A stretch of 52,250 nucleotides of DNA, from assembly GCA_025454425.1 (NCBI GenBank), contig JALOOL010000029.1, forward strand, positions 1-52,250, in the 5' to 3' direction. The notes beneath the pieces are model-generated. The model had not been told where the DNA came from, did no database searches, and worked only from the letters and a program-made list of their open reading frames with translations. The stretch's first letter is position 1, and every line of letters starts with the position of its first letter. Both the position numbers and the translations under genes were made by a program. Positions 9,306-17,119 of this stretch are shown one piece after another. The stretch comes from Hydrococcus sp. Prado102. Its GTDB lineage: Bacteria; Cyanobacteriota; Cyanobacteriia; Cyanobacteriales; Microcystaceae.

Positions 9306-9436
9306 AAAAACTACCTCGATCTACGAGCTTATTTATACAAGCTAGCTCTGCAATCATACTAACTATGATGATTGATGTTTTAAGCTTGACTTTATTAATA
9401 CTCATTAATGCTTTAAATTAGATCGAGGTAATTTTT
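9306..9436. repeat. 18-bp inverted repeat upstream of the sulfotransferase
   Basis: AAAAACTACCTCGATCTA (9306-9323) is the reverse complement of 9419-9436 with one mismatch. The 95-bp interior is AT-rich and non-coding. The right arm includes GAGG (9425-9428), the best ribosome binding site in the region. The structure could be a small foldback element or a regulatory hairpin. Confidence 0.55.
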
Positions 9437-9454
9437 ATGAGTCATTAAATCACT

Positions 9455-10432
9455 ATGGAACTGACATCGTTCGACATTTCAAAAATGATGAAAGATGAAT
9501 CTCCTGTTTTTATTGTAGGAGCCGCCCGCAGTGGAACTAGTCTTCTATATGGGATTCTTTTAAGACATTCCAGTTTCCAACCGCAACAAAAATCTAATCA
9601 ATTTATTCCTCGCTCCCACGAATCTCATGTTTTTGATTATCCTAAATATGCTTATTCTTCCAAGTTTGCACTTAATTACATCCTTCAAGATAAAGAGCTA
9701 CACCGTCAATTTTTAGAGTCAATTAAATCGATTCGAGAATATCAAAACTTCATTGGTGATTTTATATATACTAGTTGCTTAAAGAAAAATTTTTTTAGAA
9801 GTTTAGCCTATCAAATTAATTTGAGTCATCTGGTTTTGCGTACATATTTTTACTATGCAAAGAAGTCAAGACTAGTAGCAAGAATTCTAGAAAAGACTCC
9901 CAGTCATATCTTTAGAATGCCAGAAATGAAAGCCACTTTTCCCAAGGCTAAATATCTTTTTATTTATCGTCATCCCGTTGAAGTCTTTAGTTCTTATAAA
10001 CGAAGACTTAAAATGTCACAAGAAGAAGAATTTAAATCGGCAGGAGGAAAATGGCTCGAAGCTTCAGTAGAAGAATTCTGTAAAAATTACCGAGCTTCCA
10101 TTGACATAGCACTGAAAGAACAGGCTTTAAATCCTTCACAATTCCTAGCAATTAAGTATGAGGAGTTAACAGCTAATACTCAATTAGCTATTCAAAATAT
10201 CTGCGATTTTTTAGGAGAATCATACGAAGAAGATCTGATTGTCGAAAAAGAAAGCAAGACAACTTGGAAAATCGATCCTCTCTTGGGAGGAAAGGTGGTA
10301 AAACAAACGAAAAAATGGCAAGAATTTATTAGCGAACCCGATGCTCAAGCTGTTGAAGATAATTTATCTGACGTTATGACTCAACTGAATTATTCAAGAT
10401 ACACAAATCAACCCGCTTTAACCTCAATGTAA
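9455..10432 (+). CDS. Sulfotransferase family protein
   Basis: A 325-residue PAPS-dependent sulfotransferase-type protein. FIVGAARSGTSLLYG (residues 19-33) is the 5'-phosphosulfate-binding loop, and LFIYRHPVEVFSSYKRRL (Arg172 and the following serines) is the 3'-phosphate-binding motif. KYEEL and the C-terminal LLGGKVVKQTKKWQEF block fit the same family. Such enzymes transfer sulfate from PAPS to sugars, lipids or proteins; the acceptor is unknown. The gene is AT-richer than pheT and flanked by an inverted repeat and mobile-element-like sequences, which suggests horizontal acquisition. The ATG at 9455 has no good ribosome binding site; a three-codon ORF (9437-9448, ATG AGT CAT TAA) with GAGG upstream ends 6 bases before it, so coupled initiation is possible. 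Confidence 0.85.
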   Translation: MELTSFDISKMMKDESPVFIVGAARSGTSLLYGILLRHSSFQPQQKSNQFIPRSHESHVFDYPKYAYSSKFALNYILQDKELHRQFLESIKSIREYQNFIGDFIYTSCLKKNFFRSLAYQINLSHLVLRTYFYYAKKSRLVARILEKTPSHIFRMPEMKATFPKAKYLFIYRHPVEVFSSYKRRLKMSQEEEFKSAGGKWLEASVEEFCKNYRASIDIALKEQALNPSQFLAIKYEELTANTQLAIQNICDFLGESYEEDLIVEKESKTTWKIDPLLGGKVVKQTKKWQEFISEPDAQAVEDNLSDVMTQLNYSRYTNQPALTSM

Positions 10433-10451
10433 GCGAGTAGGGTTAAACGGT

Positions 10452-10490
10452 GAATGCTCCCACCGCTAAGTCCTGACGGCGTGGGGCTTC
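10452..10490. mobile_element. GC-rich hairpin resembling an IS200/IS605-type right end
   Basis: GCTCCCACCGC pairs imperfectly with GGCGTGGGGC around TAAGTCCTGA, starting 20 bp after the sulfotransferase stop. The sequence looks like the 3' hairpin that follows tnpB-type genes in cyanobacterial IS605 elements, but no tnpB is present. It may also act as a terminator. The assignment is from memory and tentative. Confidence 0.35.
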
Positions 10491-10528
10491 TCGTTTGTTA
10501 AGCTAAATAATAAGCGATCGCGCATTTA

Positions 10529-10616
10529 TAGCAATTCCTAGTTAAGTGAGGTACAGCCTGGTCTTGGAAAGGGAAAAGGGAAAAAAGTTGTACCTCACTT
10601 GTTAAAAGAACTGCTA
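10529..10616. mobile_element. 88-bp MITE-like element
   Basis: The left end TAGCAATTCCTAGTTAAGTG and the right end (10589-10616, ending AAGAACTGCTA) are imperfect terminal inverted repeats of about 27 bp that share GAGGTACA/TGTACCTC cores. The ends are flanked by TA, as expected for IS630/Tc1-type target sites. The 34-bp interior is a purine-rich spacer without coding capacity. Confidence 0.6.
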
Positions 10617-10690
10617 TGGATTACTTCTACCAAGACATTGACGAACTGGTCTGAAATTAAATCCTGAAGGAGTGAATCGTTAGTCGCCGC

Positions 10691-10843
10691 TCAAAATTCT
10701 ATACTGCGATCGCATTCTGAAAACACCTCCCCTAAAATTTTAGCTAGTTGTTGACTAGAAATCGAGCGTGCGATCGCTGCAATCTCAACAGATAAAATTA
10801 AATGTCCAAAATTTTTCTGGTAACTCAGGCACAGGGGCAGATG
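10691..10843 (-). pseudogene. C-terminal gene remnant, unidentified
   Basis: An open frame without its own start encodes a protein-like stretch (for example HLILSVEIAAIARSISSQQL, then AKILGEVFSECDRSIEF) ending in TGA at 10691-10693. The amphipathic helix-rich character looks like real coding sequence. It lies between the MITE-like element and the HTH gene, so it is probably debris left by insertions. Family not recognised. Confidence 0.35.
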
Positions 10844-10858
10844 TTAACTCGCGAATTG

Positions 10859-11332
10859 CTAAATTAGATTAACTGGGTGCTTAGTAGACAGTCCCATCTG
10901 TTTGAGCAGTCGATTGATGTGGCAAGCGCTGACCTCAATCCCTAGTTCTTTTGCTAGCTGTTTGCTCAACCATTGTGCCGTCCAGCGCCCAAATGAATAG
11001 TCATACTTGCGAGGACTGTGGTTAACTAGTTCTTGCAAGCGATTGAGATACTCATCGCTAACGGTTTTAGGTCGTCCCATCGGGTGTTCTTGCCAACGAT
11101 GTGCCCTTCCTGTTTGTGCCATATCCATCCAATACCTCGCCATTTCTGGAGAGCAACCCAAGGTTTTACAGATTTCGGTTTGGGAATGCCCCGTATCTGC
11201 AAGCAGGATGATTTCAATGCGACGGCGGTATTCTGGACGTATATCGGTTTCTAAACTTTTGAGTAAAAGTTTGTGCTGAAAGGGCGTTAAATACTGACCT
11301 AGTTTTTCCACAGTAGTTTCTCCTTGTTGCAC
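10859..11332 (-). CDS. Stand-alone helix-turn-helix protein related to IS630-type transposase N-termini
   Basis: A 157-residue protein: residues about 18-75 form a homeodomain-like HTH (RRRIEIILLADTGHSQTEIC, CSPEMARYWM), and residues about 88-150 form a second winged-helix segment (GRWTAQWLSKQLAKELGIEV, INRLLKQMGLSTKHP). This two-part region normally heads IS630-family transposases, but the DDE catalytic domain is missing and the ORF stops just where it would begin. It is either a truncated transposase or a domesticated regulator; the intact frame favours the latter slightly. It is divergent from the double-glycine cargo gene, with 573 bp between them. The start ATG is preceded by AAGGAG on the minus strand. 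Confidence 0.7.
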   Translation of the reverse strand: MQQGETTVEKLGQYLTPFQHKLLLKSLETDIRPEYRRRIEIILLADTGHSQTEICKTLGCSPEMARYWMDMAQTGRAHRWQEHPMGRPKTVSDEYLNRLQELVNHSPRKYDYSFGRWTAQWLSKQLAKELGIEVSACHINRLLKQMGLSTKHPVNLI

Positions 11333-11905
11333 TACACTACATCGATCGCAGAAATACTTTTAGCGAATTTCTATTTACCTTCTGCGCTCCAAAGACCTGT
11401 AATTCTGCAAGTTGTTACAAAAGTCCATATAAAAAGGAAAATGGTTGCAAGGCTAAAATGCGATCGCAATTTCATCAGCTTTTAAATGAATTTCATAAAT
11501 AGCACATATCATCAGAGGCGCGTGTTTTTTTATGTAAATTTATTTTTGTTATCTACAAACTCAAAACACCAGTATTTATGTGATTTTTAAATAAAAATTT
11601 AATATTTTTTTAAGCAATAAACGAGATAAATATTGTTATAAATTTTTGTTTGTCAACAGTTTTTAATGAGAGATACAGAGGTTTTTAGGCTTTTGCAATA
11701 CATTTATTCTTTTAAAAACTTGTTAGAAAACCTAAAAACCTAAAAAATAAAAACATAAATCTAGAAGTTCTGCACGAATAATTGTCTTAAAACTCTTGAT
11801 TTTCTAGAGTTAATTTCAGAATATAAAAAAGGAATTAGACAAAAGTTTAATTCCACCTAAATCGAACAATCAAACTTGAATCAATTTCAATTAAGGAGAC
11901 AAATA
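11333..11905. promoter_or_regulatory. Long AT-rich leader region with inverted repeats upstream of the crystallin-like cargo gene
   Basis: No gene is seen in 573 bp. Three stem-loops lie in line: 11679-11694 with 11727-11741 (AGGTTTTTAGGCTTTT against AAAACCTAAAAACCT), 11791-11796 with 11806-11811 (AACTCT/AGAGTT), and 11831-11837 with 11848-11854 (GGAATTA/TAATTCC). The last ends about 50 bp before the ATG at 11906. The ribosome binding site AAGGAG is at 11893-11898. This looks like a long structured 5' region, but the promoter was not located. Confidence 0.45.
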
Positions 11906-12235
11906 ATGTTAAATACTACCTTAATGAACCCTACTGATGAACTATTTACTGACTTAACAGTCGCACAAGCTGAAGTCGTCGAGGGAGGCAAGGATTTAAA
12001 TGTTTACAGACACAACGATCTTGTTGACTGGCTAGGCGGCTTTAGCTATGGAACTTCCAAGCTGAGTTCAAATGCCAACAATCAAATTAGCTCGGTTTGG
12101 GTCACCGACGGTCGTTGGCGACTTTACAATTGGCCTTATCGGAATCCTCTAGGTGGCTATATAGATGTTGGAGTAGGAGCTTGGAACCTTCCCGGCTTCA
12201 ATGACAAGATCTCATCTATTAAGCGAATTGGTTGA
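11906..12235 (+). CDS. Double-glycine-leader secreted protein with beta-gamma-crystallin-like mature domain
   Basis: The ATG at 11906 is chosen because AAGGAG lies 7 bases upstream; a TTG at 11876 has no such site. The product has 109 residues. Residues 1-28 look like a C39-peptidase leader, with acidic/hydrophobic ELFTDLTVAQAEVVEGG ending in Gly27-Gly28. The 81-residue mature part has no cysteine and shows two crystallin-type halves, each ending in the (N/D)(N/D)xx(S/T)S calcium-clamp motif: NNQISS at 58-63 and NDKISS at 99-104, with GRWRLYNWPYRNPLGGYIDV between them. I infer a Ca2+-binding beta-gamma-crystallin domain, cleaved and exported by the C39 ABC transporter and HlyD protein encoded 1 kb downstream. 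Function is unknown: toxin, protease inhibitor, adhesin or matrix protein are all open. Confidence 0.8.
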   Translation: MLNTTLMNPTDELFTDLTVAQAEVVEGGKDLNVYRHNDLVDWLGGFSYGTSKLSSNANNQISSVWVTDGRWRLYNWPYRNPLGGYIDVGVGAWNLPGFNDKISSIKRIG

Positions 12236-12381
12236 ACCAACACTTCAAATGCTCCGGCTCCAGTTACGAATTTTCTGAAAAGAACTGGAAGTCTGACATA
12301 GAGATTTTCAGTTCTTGTGCAGAATAACTCTCAATTCGAGTTGTATTCTAGCTTAGCCATCGGCTCTGTTTCCAGTTCTTG

Positions 12382-12404
12382 GGGGCGAGCCATTATTTCG
12401 CCCC
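12382..12404 (+). terminator. Stem-loop after the cargo gene
   Basis: GGGGCGA (12382-12388) and TCGCCCC (12398-12404) are perfect 7-bp arms around GCCATTATT, followed by TAGTTCTTTATTTACTTTT. This is probably an intrinsic terminator separating the cargo mRNA from the downstream export genes. A weaker inverted repeat (AAGAACTG/CAGTTCTT) lies between it and the cargo gene. Confidence 0.55.
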
Positions 12405-12529
12405 TAGTTCTTTATTTACTTTTAAGAGAACAGTTGATTTTTGCTTAGACGACAAAACAACCTTAGAATTATTAAACCTTGAGGATGCGTTGTAGAAACT
12501 GATAATATTTTTTGTACTTAGGAGACAAA

Positions 12530-13207
12530 ATGACTAGCATAAGTCAGAAAATAGCTTTTAGTGCTGCTAGTTGGGCGATACTAGCTACTGCGGTTAATGC
12601 TCCGTTAGCTAATGCTGCTAATCTTGTTGATAATGGTTCCGAGTTTTTTGCTTTTTGGTTGAGCGATTTCGATGAATCTGTGCAACTAGCAGATCGATTT
12701 ACCCTAAATAAGGACGCTGAAATTACAGAAATAACGTGGAGCGGTCAATATTCTAACAATGGAACGCCGCCAGTTGATGATTTTACGATTCGCTTTTTCG
12801 AGATAGATAGGGGAACAGTTTCCCTCGCTCCGCTTGTCGAGCTTAACCTTAGCAGTGTAGAGCGTACAGATAGCGGTACTGACTTTTTTAGACTCGACCT
12901 GTTTGACTATTCTGCGACATTTACACCTTTCACTTTAGAGCAGGGAGAATATTTGTTGTCCATTGTCAACAACACCACCGGAGAACCCGATAATTGGTTC
13001 TGGTCGTCTACCTTACCCCCACCAACTCAGGATTATGTGCATTTCTACCGCGAAAAGGATGGGGAACCGTGGCAGGATAACTTTCTAGGAAATATGGCTT
13101 TTGCGATCGCAGGCAACACCGTTTCTACTCCCGAACCCTCAATGATTCTAGGGACTCTCATTGCCTTGGGATTAGGAGCAATATCTATAAAATCTAAGAC
13201 AAAATAA
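12530..13207 (+). CDS. PEP-CTERM sorting-domain protein
   Basis: The start at the ATG at 12530 is set by AGGAG at 12520-12524; an upstream TTG lies in the same frame. The product has 225 residues: a signal peptide (MTSISQKIAFSAASWAILAT, cleavage near ANA-ANLV), a beta-rich middle of about 165 residues with no recognised domain, and a C-terminal TPEPSMILG followed by a hydrophobic stretch and the basic tail KSKTK. That tail is the PEP-CTERM signal processed by exosortase-type enzymes, usually tied to exopolysaccharide-associated surface proteins. It lies between the double-glycine cargo and the exporter genes, 29 bp before the exporter ATG, so it is likely co-transcribed with the exporter. Confidence 0.85.
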   Translation: MTSISQKIAFSAASWAILATAVNAPLANAANLVDNGSEFFAFWLSDFDESVQLADRFTLNKDAEITEITWSGQYSNNGTPPVDDFTIRFFEIDRGTVSLAPLVELNLSSVERTDSGTDFFRLDLFDYSATFTPFTLEQGEYLLSIVNNTTGEPDNWFWSSTLPPPTQDYVHFYREKDGEPWQDNFLGNMAFAIAGNTVSTPEPSMILGTLIALGLGAISIKSKTK

Positions 13208-13236
13208 GTTCCTCATTAAAATCTCAGAAATGATTC

Positions 13237-15423
13237 ATGAAATATCAAACTGTCCTTCAGCACAGTGAAGAAGACTGTGGTGCTGCTTGTCTTGCCACAG
13301 TTGCTAAACACTACGGACGCACCTTTGCAATTAGTCGCGCTCGCGAAGCGGTTGGTACTGGGGCGCGAGGGACTTCTTTATTAGGTTTGAGTCGAGGTGC
13401 AGAAACATTAGGATTTAATGCTCGCACAGTCAAAGCCTCTCCCCAACTACTCGACCGACTAAATCAAGCTCCCCTACCAGCAATTATTCACTGGAAAGGC
13501 TATCACTGGGTAGTCTTATACGGACAAAAGGGAAAAAAATATGTCATTGCCGATCCTGGCATGGGTATTCGTTACCTTTACCGTCGGGAGTTGGTGGAAG
13601 GTTGGGGTAATGGTGTAATGCTGCTACTCGAACCAGATGACAGTCGTTTTTACGAACAGTCTAACGATGACATTGGTGGTTTTTGGCGTTATCTTAAGCG
13701 AGTTTATCCCTATCGCTGGCTTTTAATACAGGCTATCTCGATTAATTGCGCCGTTGGGTTACTGTCTTTGGCATCTCCTTTGATGATGCAACTGCTAACC
13801 GATGACGTACTGGTAAGAGGCGATACTCAACTACTAACCACTGTTGCGATCGGGGTTATTGCCCTTAATATGATTCAAAGTGCGATTAATTTAGTTCAGT
13901 CTCATTTAATCGGTCACTTCGGTCAACGATTGCAGTTAGGATTAATTTTAGAGTATGGTCGCAAACTGCTGCACTTACCGCTGTCGTACTTTGAAGGTCG
14001 CCGTAGTGGAGAAGTCGTTAGCCGTATCGCCGATATCGATGCCGTCGATAACCTAATTTCTCAAATTGTCCTCGGTTTACCCAGTCAATTTTTTATTGCC
14101 TCGATCTCACTTGGCTTAATGCTGTTTTATAGCTGGCAACTTACCTTAGCTTCAATTGCTACTTTTATTATTATCACTTTAATAAATCTGCTGTTTCTTC
14201 CTGCTTTACGCCAGAAAACACGCGATGAAATCGTCCTTGGCACAGAAAATCAAGGCTTTCTCGTCGAAACTTTTCGGGGCGTTCAAATCCTTAAAACGAC
14301 TCAAGCGACTCCTCAAGCTTGGCAAGAATATCAAAGCAATTATGGTCGTCTGGCTAATTTAGGCTGGAGTACGATGAAATTAGGGCTTTATAGCAGTACG
14401 ATTACTAGTGTTTTGTCTACTTTTACCTCCATTGGCTTACTTTGGCTGGGTAGTTATTTGGTAATCAATCAAACGCTAAGTATCGGTCAGTTACTTGCCT
14501 ATCACGGCATGAGTAGTAACTTTTTAGGTTTTTTAGAATCAGTAATGGGACTAATTGATGAGTTTATTACTGCCCAGGTGGTTATTCAACGCCTAACAGA
14601 AGTAATGGAGGCTACCCCAGAAGATGAAAACGATTTCAAAAAGCCTTGGGTAGTGGTTCCTGGCAATGCAGATATTACTTGTACGAATCTTAACTTTCAT
14701 CATGCAGGCAGAGTCGATCTGCTGTCAGACTTCTGCGTAAAAATTCCTGGCGGTAAAGTAACAGCCCTCATCGGTCAATCTGGCTGTGGCAAAAGTACCC
14801 TTGCTAAAGCGATCGCGAGTTTATATTCAGTACAATCGGGTAATATTCGCTATGGTGACTACAATCAGCGCGATCTTTCTCTCGAATGTTTGCGCCAACA
14901 AGTCGTGCTAGTACCGCAAGAAGCCCACTTCTGGAGTCGTTCGATTTTAGATAACTTCCGCTTGAGCTATCCGCAGATCGGGTTTGAAGAGATTGTTGAA
15001 GCTTGTCAGATAGCGGGAGCAGATGAATTTATCAGCCAACTTCCCGACCAATATCAAACCGTTTTGGGCGAATTTGGCGCTAATCTCTCCGGCGGTCAAA
15101 GACAGAGACTCGCTATTGCCAGAGCGATCGCCACGAACCCACCCATCTTAATTCTAGATGAATCCACCAACGCACTCGATCCCGTTAGTGAGGCTCAAGT
15201 ATTAGAACGCCTGCTACATCATCGACGAGGCAAAACCACCATTACGATTAGCCACCGTCCTAAAGCGATCTCTCGTGCCGATTGGATTATTTTCCTCGAA
15301 GAAGGTCGATTAAAACTCTCCGGTACGCCAGATGAGTTACGCTTTCAAGCTGGCAGTCACTTACATTTCCTCGATGACGTTATTCCTTCAACCAATGGTT
15401 CGGCACTGACTTACCACCGTTGA
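13237..15423 (+). CDS. C39 peptidase-containing ABC exporter (PCAT)
   Basis: A 728-residue transporter with three parts. Residues 1-130 are a C39 cysteine peptidase with Gln8, Cys14 (HSEEDCGAACL), His90 (HWKGYHWVVLY) and Asp106 (IADPGMG), so the protease is predicted active. The middle is a six-helix ABC membrane domain. The C-terminal ATPase has Walker A GQSGCGKST (513-521), signature LSGGQRQR (617-624), Walker B ILILDES and the switch-type ISHRP. PCATs cut leaders after a double glycine and export the cargo through a HlyD and outer-membrane TolC channel. The gene for a double-glycine protein lies 1 kb upstream and the HlyD gene follows 23 bp downstream, so the three likely form one type I secretion system. 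No TolC gene is in the window. Confidence 0.95.
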   Translation: MKYQTVLQHSEEDCGAACLATVAKHYGRTFAISRAREAVGTGARGTSLLGLSRGAETLGFNARTVKASPQLLDRLNQAPLPAIIHWKGYHWVVLYGQKGKKYVIADPGMGIRYLYRRELVEGWGNGVMLLLEPDDSRFYEQSNDDIGGFWRYLKRVYPYRWLLIQAISINCAVGLLSLASPLMMQLLTDDVLVRGDTQLLTTVAIGVIALNMIQSAINLVQSHLIGHFGQRLQLGLILEYGRKLLHLPLSYFEGRRSGEVVSRIADIDAVDNLISQIVLGLPSQFFIASISLGLMLFYSWQLTLASIATFIIITLINLLFLPALRQKTRDEIVLGTENQGFLVETFRGVQILKTTQATPQAWQEYQSNYGRLANLGWSTMKLGLYSSTITSVLSTFTSIGLLWLGSYLVINQTLSIGQLLAYHGMSSNFLGFLESVMGLIDEFITAQVVIQRLTEVMEATPEDENDFKKPWVVVPGNADITCTNLNFHHAGRVDLLSDFCVKIPGGKVTALIGQSGCGKSTLAKAIASLYSVQSGNIRYGDYNQRDLSLECLRQQVVLVPQEAHFWSRSILDNFRLSYPQIGFEEIVEACQIAGADEFISQLPDQYQTVLGEFGANLSGGQRQRLAIARAIATNPPILILDESTNALDPVSEAQVLERLLHHRRGKTTITISHRPKAISRADWIIFLEEGRLKLSGTPDELRFQAGSHLHFLDDVIPSTNGSALTYHR

Positions 15424-15446
15424 AATTTACCCTTCAAGGAAAATTT

Positions 15447-16898
15447 ATGATATCTGGATCTAACTCACAAGTTCAGCCGAATTCTAATAATTGCGATCGC
15501 CGCCCACAATCCGACCAGAAAACAGTTGACGATACAGCCCACGCTACACCTGCGTTACCTATCGCGCAAGTCAACGATTTTCTCCCATCAATCGGTAATT
15601 GGCTCGTTTTCGGCAGTATGTCGGTGGTAATTGCTTTGGTGGCGGCGGTTCCCGTCTCTGCGATACTCAAATATAAAACCACAGTACAAACCCAAGCTAC
15701 TGTTCGTCCAGCAGGAGAATTGCGCTTAGTACAAGCAGCTACGCAAGGTCGAGTCAAGAAAATTTTTGTCAAAGATGGACAAGTCGTTGAACGAGGAGAA
15801 ATTATTGCAACTATCGATGACTCCAGCTTGTTAATCAAACAAAATCAACTCCAAGACCGTATCGGGCAACAACAATTGCAAGTAGGACAATTCAATGCCC
15901 AGATTAGCCAGATTGACAGTCAAATTGTTGCAGAAAGCGATCGCAATCGGGCGGCTGTCGCTGCTGCTCGCTCTGAACTGGCTGGCAGTCGCCGCGACTA
16001 CCAAGATAAGCGAACTAATGCCGCGACGGAAGTTAGAGAAATCCAAGCCAAACTAAAAGCCGCAGAAGCAACCTTAAGTGCTGCTAAACTCAAAGCAGCG
16101 CGATATCGAGCGGTCGAGCAAGAAGGAGCGATTTCCAAAGACCAACTCGCAGAAGCCGAGCTAGCAGTCAGGCAGCAAGAACAAGAGCTAGCAGCTACTA
16201 AAGCCAGCCTGGAACGTGCAAGCGCTGCTCTCAACCCCAATCGCGCTGAAATGGCGATCGCACAAAAACGCATCGCTCAAGAACAAAATTCGGGGCAAGC
16301 TACTCAAGCTGCTCTCAAGCGAGAAAAAGAAGCGCTCGTTCAACAGCAGATTGAAATAAATAAACAGTTACAACAAGATCTGCGCGAACACCAACAAGTC
16401 AAAATCGATATAAAGCAAACCAAAATCCTTGCCACATCTGATGGAACGATTTCTCAACTCAAGCTGCGCAACAGCGAGCAAACCGTACAGCCAGGGGAAG
16501 AAGTAGCTCAAATTGTCCCTAGTAACGCTTCTTTAGAGATTAAAGCTGCTGTTTTGCCCCAAGATGTCGGTAAACTCCAACAAGGTCAGATCGTACAGAT
16601 GCGAGTATCTGCATGTTCTTATACCGATTACGGCACGCTCAAAGGCACTGTCAAACAAATTTCTCAAGATACGATTAAATCTCAAAATAATGACCCGGCT
16701 AACGCTTCCTCTGTTGGAGCAAGTAAAGCTCAGGCTTTTTATGAAGTAACCATCTCGCCAGAAAACCTGACACTTGGTAAGAGTAAAAATCGATGTTCGC
16801 TGCAATTAGGAATGGAAGGCAGAGCGGATATTATCACCAAAGAAGAATCTGTGCTGCAATTTTTACTAAGGAAAGCAAGATTAATGACGAATTTATAG
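15447..16898 (+). CDS. HlyD family membrane fusion protein of the PCAT exporter
   Basis: A 483-residue periplasmic adaptor. The ATG at 15447 is chosen because AAGGA lies 6 bases upstream; a TTG overlapping the exporter stop would add 9 residues. A cytosolic N-terminus is followed by one membrane segment (LVFGSMSVVIALVAAVPVSA), then a split lipoyl domain (VRPAGELRLVQAATQGRVKK, VKDGQVVERGEIIATIDD), a long Ala/Gln/Glu-rich coiled coil, the second lipoyl half (ILATSDGTISQLKLRN) and a beta-barrel domain. It would bridge the exporter to an outer-membrane TolC channel. It directly follows the exporter gene, which indicates an operon. Confidence 0.93.
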   Translation: MISGSNSQVQPNSNNCDRRPQSDQKTVDDTAHATPALPIAQVNDFLPSIGNWLVFGSMSVVIALVAAVPVSAILKYKTTVQTQATVRPAGELRLVQAATQGRVKKIFVKDGQVVERGEIIATIDDSSLLIKQNQLQDRIGQQQLQVGQFNAQISQIDSQIVAESDRNRAAVAAARSELAGSRRDYQDKRTNAATEVREIQAKLKAAEATLSAAKLKAARYRAVEQEGAISKDQLAEAELAVRQQEQELAATKASLERASAALNPNRAEMAIAQKRIAQEQNSGQATQAALKREKEALVQQQIEINKQLQQDLREHQQVKIDIKQTKILATSDGTISQLKLRNSEQTVQPGEEVAQIVPSNASLEIKAAVLPQDVGKLQQGQIVQMRVSACSYTDYGTLKGTVKQISQDTIKSQNNDPANASSVGASKAQAFYEVTISPENLTLGKSKNRCSLQLGMEGRADIITKEESVLQFLLRKARLMTNL

Positions 16899-17119
16899 AT
16901 CGTCTCTACTAACGAATTTTTACTATTGGCTTAAAAATTAATTTCTAAGTCAATTTTTATGCTAACTCAAGTAATAAATAAAAACATAATTTCTCTATTT
17001 ATATCAAAAAAAATCTATTAAAAAACTTGTATTTTTAGAAAAATAGAAGAAAATAAAGAAAGGAACTATGAGTTCTTTTTTTGTTAGCAAAAAATAAGAA
17101 TTTATTCTTGGTTACTATT
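16899..17119. other. AT-rich intergenic region
   Basis: No gene or clear terminator is seen. It separates the export operon from the wall-hydrolase gene, so the hydrolase may have its own promoter. It contains GAAAGGAAC at about 17058, which would fit the alternative upstream TTG start (17081) only poorly. Confidence 0.3.

Noticed and set aside
17081..17119. Start of the wall hydrolase at TTG 17081
   Set aside because: The ATG at 17120 gives a more typical N-terminus; the TTG cannot be excluded.
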